The notes under the pieces: generated by a model | What the model saw: only the letters and a program-made list of their open reading frames with translations | What the model was told of the DNA's origin: nothing | The model's database searches: none | Part shown: in pieces, positions 1 to 10,092 of the stretch | Numbering within the stretch: position 1 is the stretch's first letter | Layout: every line of letters starts with the position of its first letter | Program-made: the position numbers and the translations under genes | From: Oryzicola mucosus | Lineage (GTDB): Bacteria; Pseudomonadota; Alphaproteobacteria; Rhizobiales; Rhizobiaceae | Assembly (NCBI RefSeq): GCF_014534685.1 | Contig: NZ_JACVVX010000002.1 | Span: 434,001 to 498,000 of the forward strand | Direction of reading: 5' to 3' | DNA: 64,000 bases

Positions 1-228
1 AAGATCAATTCGACGCTGGCGTTGATCGGCGCCATCGTGGCCGAATTCTTCGGCACGCCGGTCGTCGGCATGGGCTTCCGCATCTCAGCCGAGGTCGGGC
101 GCATGAATGTCGACATGGTCTGGGCCGAAATCGCTGTTGCAGCGGTCGCGGGTTCGGTCTTCTATGGTGCGATCGCCCTGATCGAAAGGGCCGTCACGTT
201 CTGGCATCCGTCTGTCCGTGGTGGATAG
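1..228 (+). CDS. ABC transporter permease, C-terminal end (partial)
   Basis: Only the last 75 codons are present; the gene begins left of the window. The frame reads KINSTLALIGAIVAEFFG and ends FWHPSVRGG before a TAG. The Ala-Ile-Val-Ala-Glu-Phe-Phe-Gly segment and a final hydrophobic helix match the C-terminus of inner-membrane permeases of the SsuC/TauC/ThiX type (BPD_transp_1). An NMT1/THI5-type binding-protein gene follows 53 bases downstream on the same strand, so the two probably belong to one importer. The substrate cannot be told from this piece. Confidence 0.8.
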   Translation, partial: KINSTLALIGAIVAEFFGTPVVGMGFRISAEVGRMNVDMVWAEIAVAAVAGSVFYGAIALIERAVTFWHPSVRGG

Positions 229-281
229 ACGCGGTCGTTGCCTCCGCGGGGGCGCAGCGACCCAACTTCAGAGGGTAAAAA

Positions 282-1244
282 ATGAGAAAACTGACTGTTT
301 CGTTGCTTGCGAGCGCCATGTCTCTCGCCGCTGCCCAGGCATTCGCGGCGGATGCGGTGGCGCTGCAGCTTAAATGGGTGACGCAGGGCCAGTTCGCCGG
401 CTACTACGTAGCCGCCGACAAGGGCTTCTATGAAGAAGAGAATCTCGACGTCACCATCAAGCCGGGCGGCCCCGACATCGCTCCCGAGCAGGTGATCGCA
501 GGCGGCGGCGCCGATGTCATTGTCGACTGGATGGGTGGTGCGCTGGCTGCGCGCGAGAAGGGCGTCGGCCTCGTCAACATCGCACAGCCCTTCGCCAAGG
601 CCGGTATGGAACTGGTTTGCCCGAAGGATGGTCCGATCAAGACCGAAGCGGACTTCAAGGGCCATACCCTCGGCGTCTGGTTCTTCGGCAACGAATATCC
701 GTTCTATGCCTGGATGAATAAGCTTGGTCTGCCGACCGAAGGCGGCGCTGACGGCGTGACGGTGCTGAAGCAGAGCTTCGACGTACAGCCGCTGATCCAG
801 AAGCAGGCGGACTGCATCTCGGTCATGACCTACAACGAATATTGGCAGTTGATCGACGCCGGCTACAAGCCCGAGGATCTGACGGTCTTCAACTATTCGG
901 CGATGGGCAACGACCTGATGGAAGACGGCCTCTACGCCATGGAAGACAAGCTGAAGGACCCGGCCTTCGCCGACAAGATGGTGCGCTTCGTGCGCGCCTC
1001 GATGAAAGGCTGGAAATACGCCGTCGAGAACCCGGACGAGGCTGCTGAAATCGTCATGGACAATGGCGGCCAGGACGAGAACCATCAGAAGCGTATGGTG
1101 GGCGAGGTTGCCAAGCTGATCGGCGACGGCAAGCTCGAAACCGCGCTCTACGACCGCACGGCCAAGGCGTTGCTCGATCAGAAGATCATCACCAAGGAGC
1201 CGCAGGGCGCCTGGACGCACGACATCACCGACAAGGCGCTGTGA
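282..1244 (+). CDS. ABC transporter substrate-binding protein, NMT1/THI5-like
   Basis: A 320-residue periplasmic binding protein. Residues 1-22 form a Sec signal peptide ending AFA before ADAVAL. The mature start LKWVTQGQFAGYYVA, followed by KGFYEEENLDVTIKPGG, is the typical opening of the NMT1/THI5 family, whose members bind pyrimidine thiamine precursors, riboflavin, or alkanesulfonate- and taurine-like ligands. A purine-rich GAGGG lies ahead of the ATG. It follows the partial permease, and no ATPase is visible for this pair, so that gene is probably left of the window. I see no THI-box or FMN riboswitch, so the ligand stays open. Confidence 0.88.
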   Translation: MRKLTVSLLASAMSLAAAQAFAADAVALQLKWVTQGQFAGYYVAADKGFYEEENLDVTIKPGGPDIAPEQVIAGGGADVIVDWMGGALAAREKGVGLVNIAQPFAKAGMELVCPKDGPIKTEADFKGHTLGVWFFGNEYPFYAWMNKLGLPTEGGADGVTVLKQSFDVQPLIQKQADCISVMTYNEYWQLIDAGYKPEDLTVFNYSAMGNDLMEDGLYAMEDKLKDPAFADKMVRFVRASMKGWKYAVENPDEAAEIVMDNGGQDENHQKRMVGEVAKLIGDGKLETALYDRTAKALLDQKIITKEPQGAWTHDITDKAL

Positions 1245-1272
1245 TCGGACACCGGTACCGCTCGTCTAAAAA

Positions 1273-1307
1273 CGAAAGCCGCGGACCTGGGAGGTCTGCG
1301 GCTTTCG
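1273..1307 (+). terminator. Hairpin terminator after the first binding-protein gene
   Basis: A 14-bp stem (CGAAAGCCGCGGAC with GTCTGCGGCTTTCG, one G-U pair) closes a 7-base loop 28 bases after the stop codon. No long T run follows, only GCGTT, so termination may be imperfect. Confidence 0.7.
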
Positions 1308-1360
1308 CGTTAGTGGCTTTGCCAAGTTCGCTATATTCTTGCGAAACAGGAGATGGTCGG

Positions 1361-1627
1361 ATGGCGACGAAAAATGTCAGCATGCCGAAGGAAATGGCGG
1401 AGTTCGTCGAGCGCGAAGTCGCCAGCGGCGAATACAGTTCGTAAAGCGAGGTCGGGCGCGAGGCTTTGCGGCTGCTGCGCCACGATAAGGCGCAAGAGGA
1501 GGAGAAGCTTGCGATTCTCCGTCACGAGATAGGAATTGCGATTGAAGAGGCGGATGCTGGCAAAATTGTAAGGATAAGTGCGACGGACATCGCCCGTGAC
1601 ATTCTGAACGAGACGTCCAACAGTTGA
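1361..1627 (+). pseudogene. parD: ParD-family antitoxin, disrupted by a nonsense codon
   Basis: The frame opens with ATG and reads MATKNVSMPKEMAEFVE, then GEYSS, then TAA at 1442-1444, then continues in the same frame as SEVGREALRLLRHDKAQ to a TGA at 1625-1627. This is the ribbon-helix-helix antitoxin of the ParD/CopG family (about 85-88 residues), with the stop replacing the residue between GEYSS and SEV. A single change from a Glu codon (GAA to TAA) would explain it. A hypothetical 27-residue product would keep only the DNA-binding beta strand and part of helix 1. The relic of parE follows with a 4-base TTGA overlap, the usual toxin-antitoxin layout. Confidence 0.8.
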
Positions 1628-1892
1628 ACTACGAACTTGCGCCAGCGGCTGTGTAGGACATTCGCGGCATCTTGAATGATAGGATGCGAATGTTCGGCCC
1701 GAGACGATTAAATGCCTATGCGGCGTTGATCGATCGCGGCATGGAAGCACCTGCGGAAAATCCTAAGTTACACGGATCTTCCGATCAGTCAGCGTTTATG
1801 ATGGCGTCGTTATTCTTCGCTTCCTCCATGAACATATGGAGCCAAGGCACCGCGTCATGCGATCACTTTCGAAGTGGATGAAACGCGATTAG
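1624..1892 (+). pseudogene. parE: ParE-family toxin remnant (stop, deletion, frameshift)
   Basis: From a TTG at 1624 one frame reads LNYELAPAAV, a TAG at 1654-1656, then DIRGILNDRMRMFGPRRLNAY and ENPKLHGS, which matches the N-terminal half of ParE/RelE-fold toxins. The typical C-terminus then resumes in another frame from 1797: YDGVVILRFLHEHMEPRHR, ending at the TAG 1890-1892. The middle (usually the strand carrying RSFHL and VLYYR) is missing. With one nonsense codon, an internal deletion and a frame change, the toxin cannot be made. The locus is a dead type II toxin-antitoxin module. Confidence 0.78.
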
Positions 1893-1901
1893 TCGAGGCC
1901 T

Positions 1902-3551
1902 CTACGTCTTCTCCCTGATCTGCGTCAGCGTCTTGCTCGGTGTAATCGCTTCGGGGTCGAGCTTGATCTCGATGATCGACGGCTTGCCGCTGGCGCGCGC
2001 GCGTTCGTAGGCCGGAGCGAAGTCCTCCGTCGCCTCCACCGTTTCGCCATGGCCGCCATAGGCGCGGGCGAGGGCGGCAAAGTCGGGGTTGATGAGGTCG
2101 GTTCCGGAAACGCGGCCTGGATATTCGCGCTCCTGATGCATGCGGATCGTGCCGTAAGTGCCATTGTTGATCAGCAGAACGATGATCGGCAGGCCATATT
2201 GGACGGCGGTCGCGAATTCCTGGCCGTTCATCAGGAAGCATCCATCGCCGGCAAAGGCGACGACCTCGCGTTCCGGAAACAGCGCTTTGGCGGCGACGGC
2301 AGCGGGCGTGCCGTAGCCCATCGAGCCGGAGGTCGGTGCGCCTTGGGTGGCGAAACGACGAAACCGGTGGAAGCGGTGCAGCCATGTGGCATAGTTGCCA
2401 GCGCCGTTGGTCATGATCGCATCGCCGGGGAGGTTTTCCTCCAGCCACGCCATGACCGGACCCATCTGGACCGCGCCCGGGCCGGTCTTGGGTGGCGTCG
2501 ACCACGCCAGATATTCGCCGTGCAGCCTTGTGGCTTCTTCCTCCCAGGCGGGCGGCGCCTTCGGGCTATGCTTTGCGAAGGCCTCGACAAAGGCGGCAGG
2601 CGAGGCGTTGATCGCCACGTCGGGCCGGTAGACGCGGCCAAGCTCGTTGGCGTCCGCATGGACATGGATCAGCGTCTGGTCGGGATAGGGGCTCTTGAGC
2701 AGCGTATAGTCCGACGACGGCATTTCGCCGAACCGGCCGCCGATCATCAGCACAAGATCGGCCGACTTCACATAGGCGGCGAGCCTGGGGTTGGGGCCAA
2801 TGCCGATATCGCCGGCATAGCAGGGGTGGAGGTTGTCGAACAGCATCTGCCGTCGGAACGAGCATCCCACGGGCAGCGCCCAGGCTTCCGCGGCGTTTTC
2901 GAAGGCCGATTTGGCCCGCTCCGTCCAGCGTGTGCCGCCGAGGATGGCGATGGGACGTTTCGCGTTTTGCAGCCGTTCCAGAAGCGCATGCATCTCGTGG
3001 TCGCCGGGACGCGTTTCGACCGGCGTGTAGGGCTTTGCCTCGGGAGCCTCGACTTCGCTCGTCAGCATGTCCTCGGGCAGGGAGATGACCACCGGGCCGG
3101 GCCGTCCCGAGGTTGCGACGGCAAAAGCGCGGGTCAACAATTCGGGAATGCGCGCGGCATCGTCGATCTCGACCACCCATTTGGCGATGTCGCCGAAGAA
3201 ACTCTTGTAGTCGACCTCCTGGAAGGCCTCACGCTCCTTGGCGTGGCTGGCGACCTGGCCGATGAACAGGATCATCGGCGTGGAATCCTGCATGGCGATG
3301 TGAACGCCCGCCGAAGCATTGGTGGCGCCGGGCCCGCGCGTGACGAAGCAGATGCCGGGCTTTCCGGTCAGCCGGCCCTCGCAATCGGCCATCATGGCGG
3401 CTCCGCCTTCCTGGCGGCAGACGATGGTACGGATTTCGGAGTCGTGCAGGGCGTCCAAGACCGCCAGATAGGATTCGCCGGGGACGCAGAAGATGCGCTG
3501 AACGCCGTTCGCTTCCAAGGCCTCGACGATCAGTTGTCCGCCCGATTTCAT
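1902..3551 (-). CDS. Thiamine-diphosphate-dependent acetolactate-synthase-like enzyme
   Basis: A 549-residue ThDP enzyme of the acetolactate synthase / benzoylformate decarboxylase superfamily. The N-terminal ThDP domain carries the catalytic Glu in CRQEGG (about residue 48) and FVTRGPGATNA. The C-terminal domain has the cofactor motif GDG (435-437) ending in a double Asn near 462. The start at 3551 is chosen because GGGAG lies 11 bases upstream and the protein then begins MKSGGQLIVEAL, as family members do; an ATG at 3569 is also in frame. It sits 68 bases behind an alpha/beta-hydrolase gene on the same strand, probably one operon. There is no regulatory subunit (ilvN) nearby, so a role in valine synthesis is unlikely; the substrate is unknown. 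Confidence 0.85.
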   Translation of the reverse strand: MKSGGQLIVEALEANGVQRIFCVPGESYLAVLDALHDSEIRTIVCRQEGGAAMMADCEGRLTGKPGICFVTRGPGATNASAGVHIAMQDSTPMILFIGQVASHAKEREAFQEVDYKSFFGDIAKWVVEIDDAARIPELLTRAFAVATSGRPGPVVISLPEDMLTSEVEAPEAKPYTPVETRPGDHEMHALLERLQNAKRPIAILGGTRWTERAKSAFENAAEAWALPVGCSFRRQMLFDNLHPCYAGDIGIGPNPRLAAYVKSADLVLMIGGRFGEMPSSDYTLLKSPYPDQTLIHVHADANELGRVYRPDVAINASPAAFVEAFAKHSPKAPPAWEEEATRLHGEYLAWSTPPKTGPGAVQMGPVMAWLEENLPGDAIMTNGAGNYATWLHRFHRFRRFATQGAPTSGSMGYGTPAAVAAKALFPEREVVAFAGDGCFLMNGQEFATAVQYGLPIIVLLINNGTYGTIRMHQEREYPGRVSGTDLINPDFAALARAYGGHGETVEATEDFAPAYERARASGKPSIIEIKLDPEAITPSKTLTQIREKT

Positions 3552-3619
3552 CAGCTTCGCTTCTCCCATAAGTTTCGATGTCCATCCAGCCTTAGCAAGG
3601 TTTTCGGCCTGCATCACCC

Positions 3620-4579
3620 CTATTCGGGTGAACCAGTAGCTGAGCTGTGTTCTGCCAGAACACGATCCAGCCATGTGGCGAAATCCGCCATGATGACGTC
3701 TCGATTCAACTCGTTGAGAGATTCGTGGCGCGTGTCGGCGTAAATCCTTGAAACCAGATTCGAAAAGTCCATCCGACGCAGTCGCTCGGCGAGCGCGTTG
3801 ACTGCTTTGCCGTTGTCGGTCGCAGGATCTTCTCCGCCTCCAACCAGAAGAAAGGGCAGGTCCTTTCGGATGCTTGCGAAGTTCCGGTCGTCCGCGCCGG
3901 CGATGATAAGGCGGAAGACATCGCGCCACATGCTGACCGTCGCATCCCAGCCGCACAGCGGGTCGGCGATATAGGCATCGACCTCGGCTGGATCGCGCGA
4001 CAGCCAGTCGGCCTCGGTGCGGCGGCCATCGATTTGTTTCGCCCAACTCCGAAACGTCAGTTTCGGAAGGATGCGGGAGGGAACGTCGGAACCCAGCCGG
4101 AACTTCTCGTAGGCAAGTACTGCTAGTGCGGCCTGCGCCAGAATGCCTGCGGAGAAGTTGGCGTTCCAGATTGCCGCGCCATGCACCATCGCCGAGTGGC
4201 GAAGGACGAAATTGAGCGCCACCAGCCCCCCCATGGAGTGACCGAAAACGACGACTGGCACGTCGGAATGGCGCTCGCGGATCATTCTATGCACCGCCAG
4301 TACGTCGGCGACGACGGCTTCATCGCCACCGGATGGTGCGAAGACCCCAAATGGTGCGCCTTCAGCTTTGGTAAGGCCGTGCCCACGATGATCGTGGGCA
4401 TAGACATGATGGCCGCGCGTGGCGAGGTAATCGGCGAACCCCGCATAACGGCCGGAATGTTCGGCCAAACCGTGATTGATCTGCACCACGCAGCGCGCCT
4501 GTCCTTCGGGATGCCGGGCATAGACGTTGAGCGCCGCACCCGTTGGTGAGGCCAGGATGAAAGTCTCGTCGAATGCCAT
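3620..4579 (-). CDS. Alpha/beta hydrolase, monoacylglycerol-lipase/lysophospholipase type
   Basis: A 319-residue serine hydrolase of the S33 / Hydrolase_4 group. It has the oxyanion segment INHGLAEHSGRY (about 35-45), the DHRGHG motif (63-68) and the nucleophile elbow GHSMG with Ser at about 115, all typical of PldB- and MGL-like enzymes that cleave acyl esters. The His near the C-terminus lies in DTRHESLNE. No signal peptide is visible, so it is probably cytoplasmic. The start at 4579 has GGAGG and GAGG upstream. It leads a two-gene unit with the ThDP enzyme and is divergent from the binding-protein gene at 4766. Confidence 0.85.
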   Translation of the reverse strand: MAFDETFILASPTGAALNVYARHPEGQARCVVQINHGLAEHSGRYAGFADYLATRGHHVYAHDHRGHGLTKAEGAPFGVFAPSGGDEAVVADVLAVHRMIRERHSDVPVVVFGHSMGGLVALNFVLRHSAMVHGAAIWNANFSAGILAQAALAVLAYEKFRLGSDVPSRILPKLTFRSWAKQIDGRRTEADWLSRDPAEVDAYIADPLCGWDATVSMWRDVFRLIIAGADDRNFASIRKDLPFLLVGGGEDPATDNGKAVNALAERLRRMDFSNLVSRIYADTRHESLNELNRDVIMADFATWLDRVLAEHSSATGSPE

Positions 4580-4765
4580 TGGATGCCTCAGCCTCCCCAG
4601 GAAAGCCCATGGCAAGCATGGAATCGCGTCAGGCGGAAGCGGAAACCGCTTTGCTTCAAAAATATGCAATAAAGTGTTTTGCTGATTTGTGCGGCAAAAA
4701 AGCTTGCCAACATTGTATGAGCTTTGTTTGATGGCGCCACCAAAGAACAAGGGGAATTGGGATAC

Positions 4766-5797
4766 ATGCTCACACGCAGACGTTTTTCGCTTGCGGCCAC
4801 GGCGCTGGCAGCCGCCATGCTTGGCGGCGCCATGCAGCCGGCCTTCGCCGAGACCGACATCAAGTTCACGCTCGACTGGAAATTCGAAGGACCCGCAGCC
4901 GGGTTTTTCCTGGCGATGGATAACGGCTACTTCAAGGAAGAGGGCCTAAACGTCACCATCGATTCGGGTAACGGTTCGGTCGAAGCCATTCCGCGCGTCG
5001 CCACAGGCGCCTATCAGCTTGGCTTCGGCGACATCAACTCGCTGATCAAGTTCCTCGACGAAGATCCGTCGCAGAAGGTCAAGGCGGTCATGGTGGTCTA
5101 TGAGCGCCCGCCATTCTCCATCATCGGCCGCAAGAGCCTCGGCATCACCAGCGACCCCAAGTCTGTGGAAGGCAAGAAGCTCGGCGCGCCGCCGCCGGAC
5201 GGTGCGTTCGCGCAGTGGCCCGCCTTCATCGAAGCTGCCGGTATCGATGCGTCCAAGGTGACGATCGAGAGCGTCGGCTTTCCGGTACGCGAACCGATGC
5301 TGGCTCAAGGCCAGGTTGACGGCATCTTCGGCTTCGCCTTCTCGTCCGTGCTGAACCTCAAGTCGCAGGGCGTTCCCGAGGACGACATCGTGCCGATCTT
5401 GATGGCGGAGAACGGCCTCGACCTCTATGGCAACTCGATCATGGTCAACACCGATTTCGCCGCGTCCAATCCCGATGCGGTCAAGGGGTTCCTGAAGGCG
5501 CTGGCCAAGGGTTTTGCCGATGCGGTGAAGGACCCAGTTGCCGGAGCCGAAGCCGTGATGAAGCGCAACGAAATCCTCAACAAGGACATCGAAGTCGAGC
5601 GTCTGGAAATGGCCAATGCCATGAACATCCGCACGCCCTACGTGGTCGAAAACGGCTTCGGCGGCATCGACGAAGGCAAGTTCGCCAAATCGATCGATTT
5701 CCTGAAAGTGTCGATGAAGCTCAAGGGCAATGTCGGCGCGAAGGAAGTGTTCGATGGCAGCTATCTGCCGCCCAAGGAAGAACGCATGCTGCCCTGA
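4766..5797 (+). CDS. ABC transporter substrate-binding protein, NMT1/THI5-like
   Basis: A 343-residue periplasmic binding protein. The start MLTRRRFSLAATALAAAML has a double-Arg n-region and hydrophobic core, so it may be exported by Tat or Sec; cleavage is likely after AFA. The mature start (ETDIKFTLDWKFEG) and the KEEGLNVTIDSGNGS segment fit the NMT1/THI5 family. The ATG at 4766 is preferred because a signal peptide begins there and AAGGGGA lies upstream; an in-frame start at 4724 would add 14 residues. ATPase and permease genes follow, making a complete importer. No THI-box riboswitch is seen in the leader, so thiamine-precursor uptake is only one possibility. Confidence 0.9.
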   Translation: MLTRRRFSLAATALAAAMLGGAMQPAFAETDIKFTLDWKFEGPAAGFFLAMDNGYFKEEGLNVTIDSGNGSVEAIPRVATGAYQLGFGDINSLIKFLDEDPSQKVKAVMVVYERPPFSIIGRKSLGITSDPKSVEGKKLGAPPPDGAFAQWPAFIEAAGIDASKVTIESVGFPVREPMLAQGQVDGIFGFAFSSVLNLKSQGVPEDDIVPILMAENGLDLYGNSIMVNTDFAASNPDAVKGFLKALAKGFADAVKDPVAGAEAVMKRNEILNKDIEVERLEMANAMNIRTPYVVENGFGGIDEGKFAKSIDFLKVSMKLKGNVGAKEVFDGSYLPPKEERMLP

Positions 5798-5867
5798 TCG
5801 GGCCGACTGCACAAAGGTGGCGCTCCGGCTGCCCGATGCGGTCGGGGCGTTCTCTCCATAGCGGGCG

Positions 5868-6665
5868 ATGGGGCCGATGAAAAATCTCGTAACGATCGAC
5901 AATGTCGACATGCGCTACGGCGGCGCGGACGGCACGCTTGCCGTCGAAGGGCTGACGCTGCATGTCGAAAAGGGCGAGTTCGCAGCCGTGGTGGGGCCAT
6001 CGGGCTGCGGGAAGTCGACGCTGATGAAGCTCGTCACCGGCCTGCACATCCCTCAGAAGGGAGTGGTGACGGTGGCCGAGGAGCGGGTGACCAAGCCGGT
6101 GTCCATCGTCGGCATGGCGTTTCAAAACCCGACCATGCTGCCATGGCGCACCACGCTCGACAACATTCTGCTGCCGCTCGAAGTGGTGGAGAAACATCGC
6201 GGGCGGTTGCGGATGAACCGCGCCGAATATGTCGCCAAGGCCGAAAAGCTGCTCGAAACGGTGGGTCTCAAGGGTTTCGGATCGAAGTTTCCCTGGCAGC
6301 TTTCGGGTGGCATGCAGCAACGCGCCAATCTGTGCCGCGCGCTGATCCACGAGCCGGACCTGCTGATGCTGGACGAACCGTTCGGCGCGCTCGATTCCTT
6401 CACCCGTGAAGAATTGTGGTGCGTCATCCGCGACCTGCATTTCGAGCGTAAGGTCACCATCGTTCTGGTTACCCACGATCTGCGCGAGGCCGTGTTCCTG
6501 GCAGACCGGATCTTTGTGATGAGTTCGCGTCCGGGCCGCATCATCGAGGAACGCACCGTGCCCTTCGCACGTCCGAGAGATCTGGAGATCATGTATCAGA
6601 AGGAGTTCAACGACATCGTCCACGAATTGCGCGGGTCGATTGCGGATGCGAGGAAAGCGGCATGA
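5868..6665 (+). CDS. ABC transporter ATP-binding protein (SsuB/TauB/ThiZ type)
   Basis: A 265-residue ATPase energising the importer. Walker A is GPSGCGKST (43-51), the Q-loop is at about 86, the ABC signature LSGGMQQR at 145-152, Walker B LLMLDE (165-170) and the switch His in VTHDLREA. The lack of a TMD and the RPGRI segment are typical of nitrate/sulfonate/taurine-class ATPases. An ATG at 5877 is an alternative start. The stop overlaps the permease ATG (ATGA), so the two are translationally coupled. Confidence 0.92.
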   Translation: MGPMKNLVTIDNVDMRYGGADGTLAVEGLTLHVEKGEFAAVVGPSGCGKSTLMKLVTGLHIPQKGVVTVAEERVTKPVSIVGMAFQNPTMLPWRTTLDNILLPLEVVEKHRGRLRMNRAEYVAKAEKLLETVGLKGFGSKFPWQLSGGMQQRANLCRALIHEPDLLMLDEPFGALDSFTREELWCVIRDLHFERKVTIVLVTHDLREAVFLADRIFVMSSRPGRIIEERTVPFARPRDLEIMYQKEFNDIVHELRGSIADARKAA

Positions 6666-7438
6666 GCGCAGCGTCCAAGAACTGGATCAAGGCAGCGCCC
6701 TGGCTGTGTACCATCGGACTGTTTGTCATCTGGGAACTGGCGGCCCGACTGTTCGGCCTGCCGCAGTATATTCTGCCGGCGCCGACGGTGGTGTTCAACG
6801 CCATCGTGCAATATTGGCCGGCGATCTGGAAGAACTCGCTGCAGACGCTTTACACCACCACGCTGGGTTTCGCCCTGGCGGTTGCCGGCGGCCTTGGCCT
6901 CGGCATCCTCGTGGGCTGGTCGCGGCTGATCTATTCCGGCCTCTATCCGCTGATGGTCGGTTTCAACGCGATCCCCAAGGTGGCGCTTGTGCCGATCCTG
7001 GTGATCTGGTTCGGCATCGGCACGATCCCCGCCGTGTTGACGGCGTTCCTCATTTCGTTCTTCCCGATCGTGGTGAATGTCGCCACCGGCCTCGCCACCA
7101 TCGAACCCGAGATGGAAGATGTGTTGCGGGCGCTCGGCGCACGTAAGATGGACATCATGCTGAAGGTCGGTATCCCGCGCTCGATGCCGTATTTCTTCGG
7201 CTCGCTGAAGATCGCCATCACGCTCGCCTTTGTCGGCTCGGTGATCGCCGAGACGGTCGCCGCCAATTCCGGCTTGGGCCACATGATGCTGGCGGCGCAG
7301 TCGCAGTTCAACGTGCCGCTGGTCTTCGCTGGCCTCATCATGCTCGCCGTCGAAGGCATCATCATGTACGCCGTCATGGCGTGGGTTGAGATGCGCATGA
7401 CCGGCTGGGCACATCGCGGACAAGGCGCGACCGCGTGA
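6662..7438 (+). CDS. ABC transporter permease (SsuC/TauC/ThiX type)
   Basis: A 258-residue inner-membrane permease with about six hydrophobic segments. The cytoplasmic EAA-type loop reads near ALGARKMDIMLKVGIPRSMPYFF (split around residues 155-180), which contacts the ATPase. The start overlaps the ATPase stop by 4 bases. With the genes at 4766 and 5868 it forms a complete binding protein-ATPase-permease importer. The next gene begins about 100 bases downstream and belongs to a different function. Confidence 0.92.
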   Translation: MSAASKNWIKAAPWLCTIGLFVIWELAARLFGLPQYILPAPTVVFNAIVQYWPAIWKNSLQTLYTTTLGFALAVAGGLGLGILVGWSRLIYSGLYPLMVGFNAIPKVALVPILVIWFGIGTIPAVLTAFLISFFPIVVNVATGLATIEPEMEDVLRALGARKMDIMLKVGIPRSMPYFFGSLKIAITLAFVGSVIAETVAANSGLGHMMLAAQSQFNVPLVFAGLIMLAVEGIIMYAVMAWVEMRMTGWAHRGQGATA

Positions 7439-7540
7439 GCAGCGATCAAATGCGGACGCTTCGCAGCGGCGGTTGCCCCGCCGCCTGCTTTCGCCTACAT
7501 AGCGCCCAACTCCACAATCGATTGAGACAGGGAAGCGCGC

Positions 7541-9190
<1,650 letters not shown>

Positions 9191-9200
9191 CCCATCCACG

Positions 9201-9232
9201 ACGCCCCGCCGGTAACCCGGCGGGGCGTTTTT
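9201..9232 (+). terminator. Rho-independent terminator after ettA
   Basis: A perfect 12-bp GC-rich stem (ACGCCCCGCCGG with CCGGCGGGGCGT), a 4-base loop TAAC, then a run of five T. It lies 10 bases after the ettA stop and just ahead of the methyltransferase start. Confidence 0.92.
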
Positions 9233-9256
9233 CATGGAATGGCTGGATCGATTGCG

Positions 9257-10027
9257 ATGAAAGACTGGTCGGCGGCACAGTATCTGAAATTCGAGGATGA
9301 ACGCACGCGGCCCGCGCGCGACCTGCTGGCACAGATACCGCTCGACCGGCCGGAAACGGTGGTCGATATCGGCTGCGGCCCGGGCAATTCGACCGAGCTT
9401 CTGGTCGAGCGCTGGCCGGAGGCCAAGGTCTTAGGCTTCGATACCTCTCCCGACATGATCGACAAGGCACGCAAGCGTCTTCCAGCCGTTGATTTTACGC
9501 TCGGCGACGCTGCTCATTGGGCGCCGGACAAGCCGGCGGACGTGCTGTTTTCCAACGCCGTCTTCCAATGGCTGCCGAACCACGCCGAGATGATGGTGGG
9601 CCTTCTGGGCCATCTCGCCCCTGGCGGGTGCCTTGCGGTGCAGATGCCGGATAATCTGATGGAGCCGTCGCATCGCCTGATACGGGAGGTGGCCGCGGAG
9701 GTGCCGTTTGCCGACAAGATCGCCGGCGCTGCGCGCAAGCCGCTGCCGCCGGTTGCGTTTTATTATGATTTGCTGCGGCCGCATGTGGGGCGCGTCGACA
9801 TCTGGCATATGTTCTACAACCACCCGCTGGCCGACGCGTCGGCGATCGTAGAATGGGTGAAGTCGACCGGCCTCAAACCGTTTCTCGATCCGCTGGATGA
9901 GGCCGAGCAGGCTGAATTTCTCAGCCGCTATCTCGAAAAGATCGCAGCGGCCTATCCGCCTCTGGTCGACGGCAAGGTGCTGTTGCGCTTTCCGCGCCTG
10001 TTCATCATGGCGCAGAAATCCGCCTGA
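9257..10027 (+). CDS. tam: Trans-aconitate 2-methyltransferase
   Basis: A 256-residue class I SAM methyltransferase. Motif I is [10 protein letters not shown] (about 36-45), followed by the acidic GFDTS at the end of strand 2 and SNAVFQWLP at motif IV. The start [20 protein letters not shown] matches E. coli Tam, which methylates trans-aconitate and so detoxifies this inhibitor of the citric acid cycle. An in-frame ATG at 9239 would add six residues but lies against the ettA terminator. It seems to be a single-gene unit. Confidence 0.88.
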   Translation: MKDWSAAQYLKFEDERTRPARDLLAQIPLDRPETVVDIGCGPGNSTELLVERWPEAKVLGFDTSPDMIDKARKRLPAVDFTLGDAAHWAPDKPADVLFSNAVFQWLPNHAEMMVGLLGHLAPGGCLAVQMPDNLMEPSHRLIREVAAEVPFADKIAGAARKPLPPVAFYYDLLRPHVGRVDIWHMFYNHPLADASAIVEWVKSTGLKPFLDPLDEAEQAEFLSRYLEKIAAAYPPLVDGKVLLRFPRLFIMAQKSA

Positions 10028-10092
10028 ACCCCTGCTTGACCGGCATCGGCAGGCGTGGCCTTCTTGGCATGGGTTTCTCGGGGGATATGCAG

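Noticed and set aside
3552-4046. In-frame extension of the ThDP enzyme upstream of 3551
   Set aside because: It overlaps the alpha/beta hydrolase C-terminus, and the real start has a good ribosome site.
4580-4765. TPP (THI-box) riboswitch in the leader of the second importer
   Set aside because: I found no CTGAGA...ACCTGA pattern or matching helices in this gap.
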